Program-made: the position numbers and the translations under genes
Origin: an uncultured Eubacterium sp.
Lineage (GTDB): Bacteria; Bacillota; Clostridia; Oscillospirales; Acutalibacteraceae
NCBI GenBank assembly: GCA_910577195.1
Contig: CAJTLP010000011.1
Coordinates: forward strand, 1-23,199
Reading direction: 5' to 3'
DNA length: 23,199 nt
The notes under the pieces: generated by a model
Told to the model about the DNA's origin: nothing
The model's input: the letters and a program-made list of their open reading frames with translations, nothing else
Databases searched by the model: none
In this document: in pieces, positions 14,025-21,518 of the stretch
How the letters are laid out: every line of letters begins with the position of its first letter
Position numbering within the stretch: the first letter of the stretch is position 1

Positions 14025-14057
14025 GGCAGGCTTTAGTAAGTAATACTATCGCCTGCC
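14025..14057 (-). terminator. Hairpin after the SWIM gene
   Basis: GGCAGGC pairs with GCCTGCC around a 19-base loop that itself contains TAGTA/TACTA. It lies just after the stop of the SWIM gene; the T tract is weak. Confidence 0.6.
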
Positions 14058-14065
14058 GTTCTCAC

Positions 14066-14521
14066 TTAATATTCAATATAATCTCTTACAAACCTGTCAT
14101 ACTGCCAATCCGGTCCGTTATCAAGCAAATCATAAATCAATTGCTTTAATTCACCTTTCTTCAGCGAGTTAATATACGAATCTATTTTCATTTCAATTTC
14201 TTCTTCATATCGTTCCTGTTCTTCTTCATAAGCCATAAGTTCATCGTAATATTGTTGGGCCTCATCAGGAAACGCCGTAAAGAAAAGCGCTATTTTGTGC
14301 TTACAGCATCGTCTTGTCCCTTCAGCATGCGGACAGGTGCAAGTAGAACGCTTGGGATGTTCAGTATCTATATAAATTTCGTATTTTTCTTCATTGCTGC
14401 CTTCACAGACGCCCACAAATTCCGTGTTGGTAATTTTATCACAATATAAAACCTTATCATTTTTATAATAATCATAACCACGCCATATAGATGTACTGCT
14501 TGCTATTGAATAAAAGCTCAT
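14066..14521 (-). CDS. SWIM zinc-finger domain protein
   Basis: This 151-residue protein has a SWIM-type zinc-binding motif at about 59-78: STCTCPHAEGTRRCCKHKIAL, i.e. C-x-C-x(n)-C-x-H. SWIM domains bind nucleic acid or protein partners and often accompany helicases or transposases; here the domain is on its own. About 85-115 is a highly acidic helix (EEEQERYEEEIEM), a probable coiled coil, and the end is another helical segment with aromatic residues. GAGG precedes the ATG. It starts 70 bases after the Fic gene on the same strand and may share its transcript, though an inverted repeat lies between them. Its function is unknown; a partner or regulator of the Fic protein is only a positional guess. 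Confidence 0.75.
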   Translation of the reverse strand: MSFYSIASSTSIWRGYDYYKNDKVLYCDKITNTEFVGVCEGSNEEKYEIYIDTEHPKRSTCTCPHAEGTRRCCKHKIALFFTAFPDEAQQYYDELMAYEEEQERYEEEIEMKIDSYINSLKKGELKQLIYDLLDNGPDWQYDRFVRDYIEY

Positions 14522-14546
14522 TACATTATCCTCTATTAAAACTTAT

Positions 14547-14608
14547 TGTATAGTAAATAGTATCATATAAAAGAACGCTTTTTCTTTATTTTTACTTTAT
14601 ACTATACA
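14547..14608. repeat. Inverted repeat spanning the Fic stop codon
   Basis: TGTATAGTAAATAGTA (14547-14562) and TACTTTATACTATACA (14593-14608) are complementary at 14 of 16 positions with a 30-base centre. The right arm covers the Fic stop codon. It may be an RNA hairpin separating fic from the SWIM gene, or an operator pair. Confidence 0.45.
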
Positions 14609-15749
14609 AAACCTTATTTCTCATTTTCTGTGCATTAAGCAATTCCAAATCTGTAAATTTCATAACAAAGCTTCGCACAGTGGCAAATGCTACATTGCCA
14701 AAATCCTTTTCAAGTTGTTTAGTTGTAAAGGTATCTCCTGCATAGGCAGACAAAACAAATTGCCATAATTTCGCTTCTTTTTCTGTAATTTTACCGTCTG
14801 CAAGCGCAGAATTATATAATTCAAATGTATCCGTCCTAATTGAATTCTCTGTCATTTTGTCATATACATTTTGAATAAAATACAATAAAAACGGAGTTAT
14901 ATCTATTACACCAGACAACTTATAATTCTCCTCAATCAAGGTGTATGCATCGTAATATTTATTTCTGCTTTTTTCAATGTAACTTGAAAACGGTACAAAA
15001 AGTGTACTTTCATACCCTTTCTGAATCAAAAACCACATATGAATCAGACGAGCCATACGACCATTTCCATCAAAATAAGGATGCAGATATGCAATATAAA
15101 AATGGAGCATTGTGGCCTTTAACAAGTCATTTATTTTATCATTTGCATTTGCAAATTCAACAAACGCTTTCATATATTCAGGCAGCTTTTTATAGTCGAT
15201 ACCGCTATGCTCCACCTTATGGCTCATTACAAATACAGTATCATGACGATAATAATTATCTTGTTTCAATTTATCTTCATCATCCAGAAAATTGCCAATC
15301 GTCATCATATATAGCTTATAAATATTTTCTTCCGTAATCTTATTGCTCTTATCACTGATAAATTCAAAGCCCTGCTTTAAACCGAAAATTCTGTTCTCTT
15401 CCTCATCCTTTGGTGCAAAGCCTTTCATAATATTGCGCACACTGTCCCTATTAAAATCAATACTTTCAATAGCAGATGTTGCAACAATTTCTTCCTCTAA
15501 AGCCTTTGTTCCATAAGAAGAATTCTGGGAAGTATATAATAGTTTGACAGCATCTAAATTTATACCTGTGCAGGAATTCAGATAAACCAAATGATTTCCT
15601 TTGAAATCATTTATCGGCAATGATTCATAATAAGAAGATTTCAGCACGGAAATGAAATCGGAAAAATCATCAGGGTATTTATATTTTAATTTTTTTAAAT
15701 TTATTATATGCTTATCCGAAAGCATTTTGGAAAACTTTATTGCATCCAT
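14592..15749 (-). CDS. Fic-family protein (putative AMP transferase)
   Basis: Fic enzymes usually transfer AMP from ATP to Ser, Thr or Tyr hydroxyls of target proteins. The 385-residue protein has the complete active-site loop HPYFDGNGRMAR (223-234), with catalytic His223 and anion-binding GNGR. Upstream, at about 91-96, TSAIES matches the N-terminal class II inhibitory pattern (S/T)xxxE(G/N) except for Ser in the last place. Its Glu95 would block productive ATP binding, so activity is probably self-controlled. The C-terminal 90 residues look like a winged-helix DNA-binding domain (TEKEAKLWQFVLSAYAG, then TTKQLEKDFGNVAFATVRSF). AGGAG precedes the ATG. It has a perfect-consensus promoter with direct repeats, which the C-terminal domain might bind. 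Confidence 0.92.
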   Translation of the reverse strand: MDAIKFSKMLSDKHIINLKKLKYKYPDDFSDFISVLKSSYYESLPINDFKGNHLVYLNSCTGINLDAVKLLYTSQNSSYGTKALEEEIVATSAIESIDFNRDSVRNIMKGFAPKDEEENRIFGLKQGFEFISDKSNKITEENIYKLYMMTIGNFLDDEDKLKQDNYYRHDTVFVMSHKVEHSGIDYKKLPEYMKAFVEFANANDKINDLLKATMLHFYIAYLHPYFDGNGRMARLIHMWFLIQKGYESTLFVPFSSYIEKSRNKYYDAYTLIEENYKLSGVIDITPFLLYFIQNVYDKMTENSIRTDTFELYNSALADGKITEKEAKLWQFVLSAYAGDTFTTKQLEKDFGNVAFATVRSFVMKFTDLELLNAQKMRNKVLYSIK

Positions 15750-15763
15750 TTAGAAATTACTCC

Positions 15764-15819
15764 TGATACTAATTGATACTGTTTTATATCATTATAATTA
15801 CAATCTTACTTTTTGTCAA
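15764..15819 (-). promoter_or_regulatory. fic promoter with TGATACT direct repeats
   Basis: TTGACA (15814-15819), a 17-base spacer and TATAAT (15791-15796) match consensus at all 12 positions. Between the start site and the gene, TGATACT occurs at 15764-15770 and 15774-15780, one helical turn apart, next to the AGGAG. This looks like a tandem binding site for a repressor, possibly the Fic winged-helix domain. Confidence 0.7.
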
Positions 15820-15885
15820 TGATTAGTTTTCAATATTATACCCAACTTTTAAACTTATTTTATCAATTTATATATTCTACTAAAT

Positions 15886-15912
15886 AAGCCGAGAGCATTT
15901 CGCTCTCGGCTT
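15886..15912. terminator. Hairpin terminator after the RhuM gene
   Basis: AAGCCGAGAGC pairs perfectly with GCTCTCGGCTT around ATTTC. It lies six bases past the RhuM stop on the minus strand. Confidence 0.75.
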
Positions 15913-15918
15913 TGCTGT

Positions 15919-16944
15919 TTAATCATCTTTTGTTTTCTTTTTTGCTTCTTTTTCGATTTGTTTTATATTCTGCAGATAGGATTCTTCTACAGGTGAAAGA
16001 TTTTGCACCTGATATTTTTGATATTCACTCTTTGCTTTTTCTAATGCTTGCGCATGGCTCACTTTTCCAGCATCTGTCAATAAATTTTCACCTGTTGCTT
16101 TGAGCAGATTATCAAGGTGATCAACATAATCACTCATATACATTGGATTATGACGCATAGCCTGAATTTCAGCAAAATCAAAATATCCTGATACGATATT
16201 GTTTAATACTTTCAGTTCGTCTTCGGTCAAGTAATTTTTTGCTACACCTATATCTTTTGCAGTAGGAAAATCACCCGAAAATGCTGTAAGTCCCATAAAT
16301 GGTTTGTCCGCATCCGCACGCTCATATATAACCTCAGCGGCCGTATGACCATGTGCAGCGTAATGCAACTTGTTCTGCACCATTTTAAAGAAGGCTATCG
16401 ATTCACTGCTTTTCGGATTATAGTCAACACTTGTTGCATAAAGATCAAGAACCTGACGATACATAACCTTTTCCGAAGAACGGATATCTCGAATTCTATC
16501 TAAAAGTTCTTTCCAGTAATTACCGCCGCCGAGATTTTTCAAGCGTTCATCATCCATGGTGAAGCCTTTAATCATATATTCTTTGATTCGATCTGTTGCC
16601 CAGCGACGAAAATTGGTTGCAACAATAGATTTTACTCGATATCCAAGAGAAATAATCATATCAAGATTGTAGTAAGCAACATTATATGATTTACCATCAG
16701 AAGCAGTTGTTCGGAATTTCCGAACAACTGAAATTTCGTCAAGTTCGCCTTCTTCAAAGATATGCTTAATATGCTCACTGATGTTTGATTTGCTTGTTTG
16801 ATACAACTCACATAATTGTGCCTGTGTAAGCCATACAGTTTCATCAACAAAACGAACATCTATTTTTGTATCGCCATCATCAGTTTGATATATTACAATT
16901 TCGCCCTGATTTTCATTTGTAGATAATGTATCTTTATCAGCCAT
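15919..16944 (-). CDS. RhuM-family protein
   Basis: This 341-residue protein is of the Virulence_RhuM family, named after a Salmonella pathogenicity-island gene and widespread next to mobile and restriction genes; its biochemical role is not established. The N-terminal third shows the family signature: VDETVWLTQAQLCELYQTSKSNISEHI (a HTH-like region), FRTTASDGKSYNVAYYNLDMIISLGYRV and FRRWAT. The middle holds YATSVDY, a FFKMVQNKLHYAAHG segment and AAEVIYERADADKPFMGL. The C-terminus is Lys/Glu-rich. I chose the ATG at 16944 because GGAGTG lies five bases before it; the ATG at 16959 lacks a site. It has a good promoter of its own. Confidence 0.88.
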   Translation of the reverse strand: MADKDTLSTNENQGEIVIYQTDDGDTKIDVRFVDETVWLTQAQLCELYQTSKSNISEHIKHIFEEGELDEISVVRKFRTTASDGKSYNVAYYNLDMIISLGYRVKSIVATNFRRWATDRIKEYMIKGFTMDDERLKNLGGGNYWKELLDRIRDIRSSEKVMYRQVLDLYATSVDYNPKSSESIAFFKMVQNKLHYAAHGHTAAEVIYERADADKPFMGLTAFSGDFPTAKDIGVAKNYLTEDELKVLNNIVSGYFDFAEIQAMRHNPMYMSDYVDHLDNLLKATGENLLTDAGKVSHAQALEKAKSEYQKYQVQNLSPVEESYLQNIKQIEKEAKKKTKDD

Positions 16945-16962
16945 TTTACACTCCTGCATTTT

Positions 16963-17025
16963 GTGTTAATAACATAATTATATATTAGTTTAATCAGCTT
17001 TTCAATGTACTTTACATATTAACAC
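16963..17025 (-). promoter_or_regulatory. RhuM promoter bracketed by an inverted repeat
   Basis: TTGAAA (17000-17005), a 17-base spacer and TATAAT (16977-16982) form the promoter. GTGTTAATA (16963-16971) and TATTAACAC (17017-17025) are perfect inverted arms on either side of it, so one regulator bound to both could close the promoter. Confidence 0.6.
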
Positions 17026-17104
17026 GATATTGGTTTTGCACTAAGTTCCAAAAAAGTATTAATTTTAAGGATTTTTTGGATTTATTTCCAAATACTTTTG
17101 ATTT

Positions 17105-17806
17105 CTACTTAATATAATTATTTTTTATATTATCAATATGCTCCTGTTTTACCTGTTCACTAACCTGTGAATATGGATAAAGCAAATCATATAACTTTTG
17201 AATATCGACATCAGAAATGATTGGCTCTTCGATGGGGTTAAAAATTTTACCTACTGCTGAATGGATATCGTTTCGTTTTATAACTTGAATATCTTTACTG
17301 TATAAAGTTATATCTTTAAATGTGCATCTTTCTGAAAAGGCAATAATTGAATGAATCGGATAATTCTCTCCAATAACCTTCTTTAAACATTTGATATGTA
17401 AATTGTTTTGCATTACAGGATTGAAGAAGTGTTCTTTATGGCTTTTTCCTTTTCCCTATGGTAAGGTTTGTGTCCAGTTTTTATATTTCTCATTTCCAAA
17501 AATCCAACCACTGTAATTCTTGCTCTCAAAAACGATTATTCCTTTTGGTGCAAGCAGCATAACATCTATTTCTGTTGTTTCGCCATTGTCTTTCGGAAGA
17601 TAGATATTAAATAAAAACTTGCAGCCTTTCTTTTCCAGAAATTGAAGTTGCTTGAATATTTGATATTCTCCATTTTTGCCAATATCGTGAATTGTTCCAA
17701 AGTAAGAATTATGAGTGCTTTTATGATATGTAGTTTTATTGAAATTGTGAATTTTTAAAATTACAATCAATATCACAATCGCTATAACGAATAATAATAT
17801 CGGCAT
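17105..17806 (-). pseudogene. Membrane-anchored NERD-domain nuclease interrupted by one TAG
   Basis: NERD domains are a nuclease-related fold found with DNA-processing and defence proteins. The 233-codon frame starts at 17806 (AAGGAGATAT ahead), with a hydrophobic anchor at residues 2-17. The NERD domain covers about 38-200, with GEYQIFKQLQFL, the active-site-like TEIDVMLL and the E-x-K strand FESKNYSGW. A TAG (17456-17458) falls directly after TQTLP, where a Tyr codon would fit. The same frame then continues GKGKSHKEHFFNPVMQNNL... to the normal end. Apart from this single codon the gene looks intact, so the mutation is recent or the codon is read through. It is the last gene of the operon that starts at 18486. 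Confidence 0.8.
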
Positions 17807-17833
17807 AATATATCTCCTTACAACCCACTTTTT

Positions 17834-18268
17834 TCAATGATACACATTATTGCTGTTATCAAAAGGATATACAGTTTTCAATATATTATCCTCAGCAGTA
17901 AATATGTAAATAGAATTTCCGTAAAATTTTGCAACGGTTTCTTCGTCATAATTTTGCTCAGCAGATTCTAATTTCACTCTTAAATCACCCATTGCTCTGT
18001 CGGAAGTTTTTCCGTACTTAAAAGCGTTGTTCATCAATTCCGTCTGCTTGTAACCAACTACACCTAATCTCTCAGCCATTCTCTGTGATGCATGATTTGT
18101 CATAATCGGAACACTTTCAATTTGTTCTTGCTCTTGCGGAATGTTTCTAACAGGCGGATTGTAATTTTCACTGCCATCTTCTGATTTTGACTTGCCTGCC
18201 GCAATAATAAGGACTATCAATGCAACTAAAACGGCAAATATAATCAGAAACCATACTATGCTACTCAC
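17834..18268 (-). CDS. Membrane-anchored protein with DUF4258-like domain
   Basis: This 144-residue protein has residues 4-24 as a strong hydrophobic anchor, followed by a polar linker to about 50. The C-terminal domain (NHASQRMAERLGV, MNNAFKYGKT, FYGNSIYIFTAEDNILKTVYP) resembles the DUF4258-type domain of phage and toxin-associated proteins: a conserved His-x3-R-M-x-ER motif followed by a beta sheet. That domain is suspected to have an RNase-type fold, but no function is proven. It starts with GTG overlapping the DUF1653 stop (GTGA), with GGAGG ahead, and is 27 bases from the NERD gene. Both it and the NERD protein carry N-terminal anchors, so they may work together at the membrane. Confidence 0.65.
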   Translation of the reverse strand: MSSIVWFLIIFAVLVALIVLIIAAGKSKSEDGSENYNPPVRNIPQEQEQIESVPIMTNHASQRMAERLGVVGYKQTELMNNAFKYGKTSDRAMGDLRVKLESAEQNYDEETVAKFYGNSIYIFTAEDNILKTVYPFDNSNNVYH

Positions 18269-18486
18269 AGTGCTTCCTCCATTAGTTCAAATCGTTTAAC
18301 TATATTTCCGTCAATTCCGATATCGTCATTCCACATTGATGCAGGTCTTGCCCATATTTTGTCAGGGTACTTGACATCCTGATAAATCACCATATCCTCA
18401 AGTGTTTCACTGTGCGTTGCAATATGCAAAACCTTGTATGTATTTCCTTTGTAATGTTGATAAATACCTAACTTAATTTCATGCAT
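18265..18486 (-). CDS. DUF1653-domain small protein
   Basis: This 73-residue protein consists of a single DUF1653 domain: the pattern G-Y-HYKGxxYxVL near the start (GIYQHYKGNTYKVLHIATHS), then a MVIYQ strand, WARPASMW and a closing VKRFELME. Such small beta-rich proteins are common in bacteria and phages, and their role is unknown. I chose the ATG at 18486 because AGGTGA lies six bases ahead; a GTG three codons earlier is less likely. It is the first gene of a three-gene operon (four-base overlap with the next) divergent from hsdR. Confidence 0.8.
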   Translation of the reverse strand: MHEIKLGIYQHYKGNTYKVLHIATHSETLEDMVIYQDVKYPDKIWARPASMWNDDIGIDGNIVKRFELMEEAL

Positions 18487-18572
18487 AACTTTCACCTGTA
18501 ACTTATTAACATATTAAAATTCAATATTAATTCAACTAAATTTACGAAAGCATTTTCTCTTGATTATCATTT

Positions 18573-18600
18573 ATTATACCATAATAATTTAATTTTTCAA
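18573..18600 (-). promoter_or_regulatory. Candidate promoter of the DUF1653-NERD operon
   Basis: TTGAAA (18595-18600), a 16-base spacer and TATAAT (18573-18578) on the minus strand leave a leader of about 80 bases. Other AT-rich alternatives exist nearer the gene. Confidence 0.45.
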
Positions 18601-18659
18601 AGATATACAAAATATACGTGCTACTTTTTGTACCATCACAATTCTAAATTTACAAATTA

Positions 18660-18696
18660 TTGTATTTGATTCAAAAATATGTTATTATTTTAATAT
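18660..18696 (+). promoter_or_regulatory. Candidate hsdR promoter region
   Basis: Two overlapping readings are possible: TTGTAT-N17-TATTAT (18660-18688) or TTGATT-N17-TTTAAT (18666-18694). The region is too AT-rich to decide. Besides the two divergent promoters, the 264-base gap 18487-18750 shows nothing else. Confidence 0.35.
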
Positions 18697-18750
18697 ATAA
18701 CTTCTCATAATACAAAATTATGCGAACATTAATTATACGAGGATATTTTT

Positions 18751-21516
18751 ATGTTACCTGAGGAATTAGCAAGAGTAAAAATTGACAAACAACTTAATAG
18801 TGCAGGTTGGGATATAGTATCAAGAGAAGACTATGTTCCTAACACTTCATTAGCCGTAAAAGAAGCATTAATGAAAGGTGGAAATGAAAGCGATTATTTG
18901 CTATTTGTTGATAATAAGGCAATAGCTGTTGTTGAAGCTAAGAGAGAAGAAAATAGTCTCGGTGCAGAGGTTGCGGAACAAGCAGAAAATTATGCCGTTA
19001 CACCTGAAGATTGGTACGGTACTTGGTTTGATAGTTTAATACCTCTTGTTTATCTTTCTAATGGTGATAAAATTCTATATAAAAATCTGCTTGCCGACCC
19101 AGACGGTGATTATATAGAACTTAAAGAAATGCACTCACCTAAAAAAATGTTGCAACTTATAAATCAAAAGTCGGAATATGGTGCATTACCGAGAATTGAG
19201 AAAAAAGGGCTTCGTGTCTGCCAATATAATGCTGAAGATAATTTTGAAAAATCAATAAAACAAGCAAAAAAGAAGTCGCTTGCTATTCTTGCTACTGGTT
19301 CAGGTAAGACATACCTTGCTTGTTTGGCTGCATATCGTTTGCTTAATTACACACAAACAAGGAGAGTATTATTTCTTGCTGACAGAAATAATCTTGCTCG
19401 TCAAGCTGAAACTGAATTCAAATTGTTTGACCGAACAGAAACGCAGCAGTCATTAAACGAGCTTTACACCATAAACAGATTAACTAATCCCGAAAAGATT
19501 AACGGAGACATAATCATATCTACAATTCAAAAACTCTTTGCCGTTTTAACGGGACAAAAAACAGATGAAACAAGTGAAGATGAGGAAGACGAAAACAACT
19601 TAAATTTTGATGAAAATGATGAACAAAAAATCGAACCTGAAGTAGAATTAGGAGAAAATCTTAAATTGCCTCCCGATTATTTCCAGTTCATCATTGTCGA
19701 CGAATGCCACCGCTCCATATATGGGAAATGGCAATCTGTTCTCAAATATTTTAAAGACGCAAAAATACTGGGTTTGACCGCTACACCAACTCCGGAAGCT
19801 TATGCTTTTTTCAATGACAACATAATTGAAAAATACACCTATGACGACTCTGTAGTCGATGGCGTTAATGTACCTGCTCGTATCTATAGAATAAAGACCG
19901 AACAAACAGAACATGGTGGTGCTATTAAAGATGGTGACAAAGTCATTGAAACAACTCGAAACGGAAAGAAAGTTAATGAGTATACTGCTAAAAAGCGTAT
20001 TGATTTTAATCCGGTTCAACTTGATCGCTCGATTGTAAGTCCTGACCAAATCAGAACGAATATTGAATCTTTCAGGGACTCTGTTTATACTGATATGTTT
20101 CCGGAAAGAGAAGAAGTTTGGAAATGCATTCCTAAAACCCTGATTTTCGCTAAAGATGATCACCACGCCTCCGAAATAGTTAAAATTGTTAAAGAAGTAT
20201 TTTCAGAGAAATTTCAAAACAGTGTAACTCCTGAAAAATTTGTTCAAAAAATCACTTATTCAGCAGGAGATACCAATGCGCTTATCCGAGAATTTCGAAC
20301 CGAAAAAGAATTCAGAATTGCAGTTACGGTAACCCTTGTTGCAACAGGTACTGATGTAAAACCATTAGAAGTTGTTATGTTTATGAGAGATGTCAACTCT
20401 GATGTACTTTACACACAGATGAAGGGTAGAGGCTGTCGTACTATAAATGACGACAAATTAAAAGAAGTAACCCCTAATGCGACAACAAAAGATTGTTTCT
20501 ATATTGTTGACTGCGTTGGTGTTACTGAACATGATAAAACAATTCCAAAACCCGGTAAAGGAACAGGCACTAAGAATAATACGCCAAAACTGGAACAACT
20601 TTTAGAGTATCTTTCACACGGATATGTAACAGATGATAATTTGGCATTTTTGCGCGACTACTGTGCAACCATAAATCATAGATATGAAGACAGTATTTTA
20701 TTTGGTCACCATTTAAATATGTTTGTATCTGATTTTAGATTTTCCCCAAAAGATTTAACTTTAGATATCAATAATGCTCTTTCACAAGGTACTTTACCAC
20801 CGTTTATAAGTTCTTCAGACGAAAATCTTAAAAGAAACAATTTAATCGCTTGTTTAATCTCAAACTTGGATGCAAGAAAGAAATTACTTGAATTACATAG
20901 AGGGTATTATGCAATTTCGCCTGATGATGATACACTGATAGAAAAAGGTTTTTCCAAAGAAGAAGCAAAATCTTTTATTGATAACTTTGAAAAATATCTC
21001 TATGATAATGCAGACAGCATTGAAGCCCTCCGTATCATCCATAACTCGGAAGATGCGCTTATCACATATTCAATGTTAACAGAGCTTCAAGAAAGATTGA
21101 TTTCGGAAAATCGTTCATTTACTCCTTCTAAAATTTGGAACAATTACAGGTTATTAGACTCTGACGGAAAAGTTGAAGAATTGGATGTTAAACAAAACGC
21201 AAATGCATTAACTAATCTTATACAACTTGTTCGTTATGCTTATAAGAAGAATTCTAATTTAATCAGCTTGTTAAAGGGATACTCTCAAAAATTTACGCTC
21301 TATTGCGGACAAGCTCAGCGTACACTTACAGATGATCAAAAGGATATTATGAAACAAATTGCTGACTATGTTATAAATGATGGATACATAAGTGCCGGAG
21401 AACTGAACGAATTTGACACAGATTTATGGCGAAAAGCGGTAAAATCATTTAATAATGCAAAAGTATTAAATGATGAAATCGCAATCTTATCAAAATTCTT
21501 ATTAAGGGTGGCTTAA
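18751..21516 (+). CDS. hsdR: Type I restriction enzyme R subunit (EcoEI-like)
   Basis: HsdR is the ATP-driven translocase and nuclease of a type I restriction complex. The 921 residues show, in order: a PD-(D/E)xK nuclease (Asp48, VEAK with Glu62 and Lys64), Walker A ATGSGKT (181-187), the DECH box (317-320), motif III GLTATPTP (341-348), the RecA-like second lobe with VTLVATGTDVKPLEVV and QMKGRGCRT, and an EcoEI-type C-terminal domain for binding the methylase. A very acidic, low-complexity insert (about 271-300) sits between motif Ia and the DECH box. The length is within the family range and no lesion is seen. GAGG precedes the ATG. It is the first gene of an hsdR-M-S operon. Confidence 0.96.
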   Translation: MLPEELARVKIDKQLNSAGWDIVSREDYVPNTSLAVKEALMKGGNESDYLLFVDNKAIAVVEAKREENSLGAEVAEQAENYAVTPEDWYGTWFDSLIPLVYLSNGDKILYKNLLADPDGDYIELKEMHSPKKMLQLINQKSEYGALPRIEKKGLRVCQYNAEDNFEKSIKQAKKKSLAILATGSGKTYLACLAAYRLLNYTQTRRVLFLADRNNLARQAETEFKLFDRTETQQSLNELYTINRLTNPEKINGDIIISTIQKLFAVLTGQKTDETSEDEEDENNLNFDENDEQKIEPEVELGENLKLPPDYFQFIIVDECHRSIYGKWQSVLKYFKDAKILGLTATPTPEAYAFFNDNIIEKYTYDDSVVDGVNVPARIYRIKTEQTEHGGAIKDGDKVIETTRNGKKVNEYTAKKRIDFNPVQLDRSIVSPDQIRTNIESFRDSVYTDMFPEREEVWKCIPKTLIFAKDDHHASEIVKIVKEVFSEKFQNSVTPEKFVQKITYSAGDTNALIREFRTEKEFRIAVTVTLVATGTDVKPLEVVMFMRDVNSDVLYTQMKGRGCRTINDDKLKEVTPNATTKDCFYIVDCVGVTEHDKTIPKPGKGTGTKNNTPKLEQLLEYLSHGYVTDDNLAFLRDYCATINHRYEDSILFGHHLNMFVSDFRFSPKDLTLDINNALSQGTLPPFISSSDENLKRNNLIACLISNLDARKKLLELHRGYYAISPDDDTLIEKGFSKEEAKSFIDNFEKYLYDNADSIEALRIIHNSEDALITYSMLTELQERLISENRSFTPSKIWNNYRLLDSDGKVEELDVKQNANALTNLIQLVRYAYKKNSNLISLLKGYSQKFTLYCGQAQRTLTDDQKDIMKQIADYVINDGYISAGELNEFDTDLWRKAVKSFNNAKVLNDEIAILSKFLLRVA

Positions 21517-21518
21517 TT

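Noticed and set aside
13945..14057. Short inverted and direct repeats here as a small CRISPR-like array.
   Set aside because: No regularly spaced repeated units with unique spacers, and no cas genes in the window.
10303..17458. Three in-frame stops (TAA, TAA, TAG) in conserved frames might signal stop-codon recoding.
   Set aside because: TAA and TAG also end apparently intact genes here (for example rpsT, spoIIP and hsdM with TAA), and two of the three affected genes have other lesions. Ordinary nonsense mutation is simpler.
19648..20166. 172-codon open frame on the minus strand inside hsdR.
   Set aside because: hsdR is intact and fully conserved in the other strand; the antisense frame shows no family features or ribosome site.
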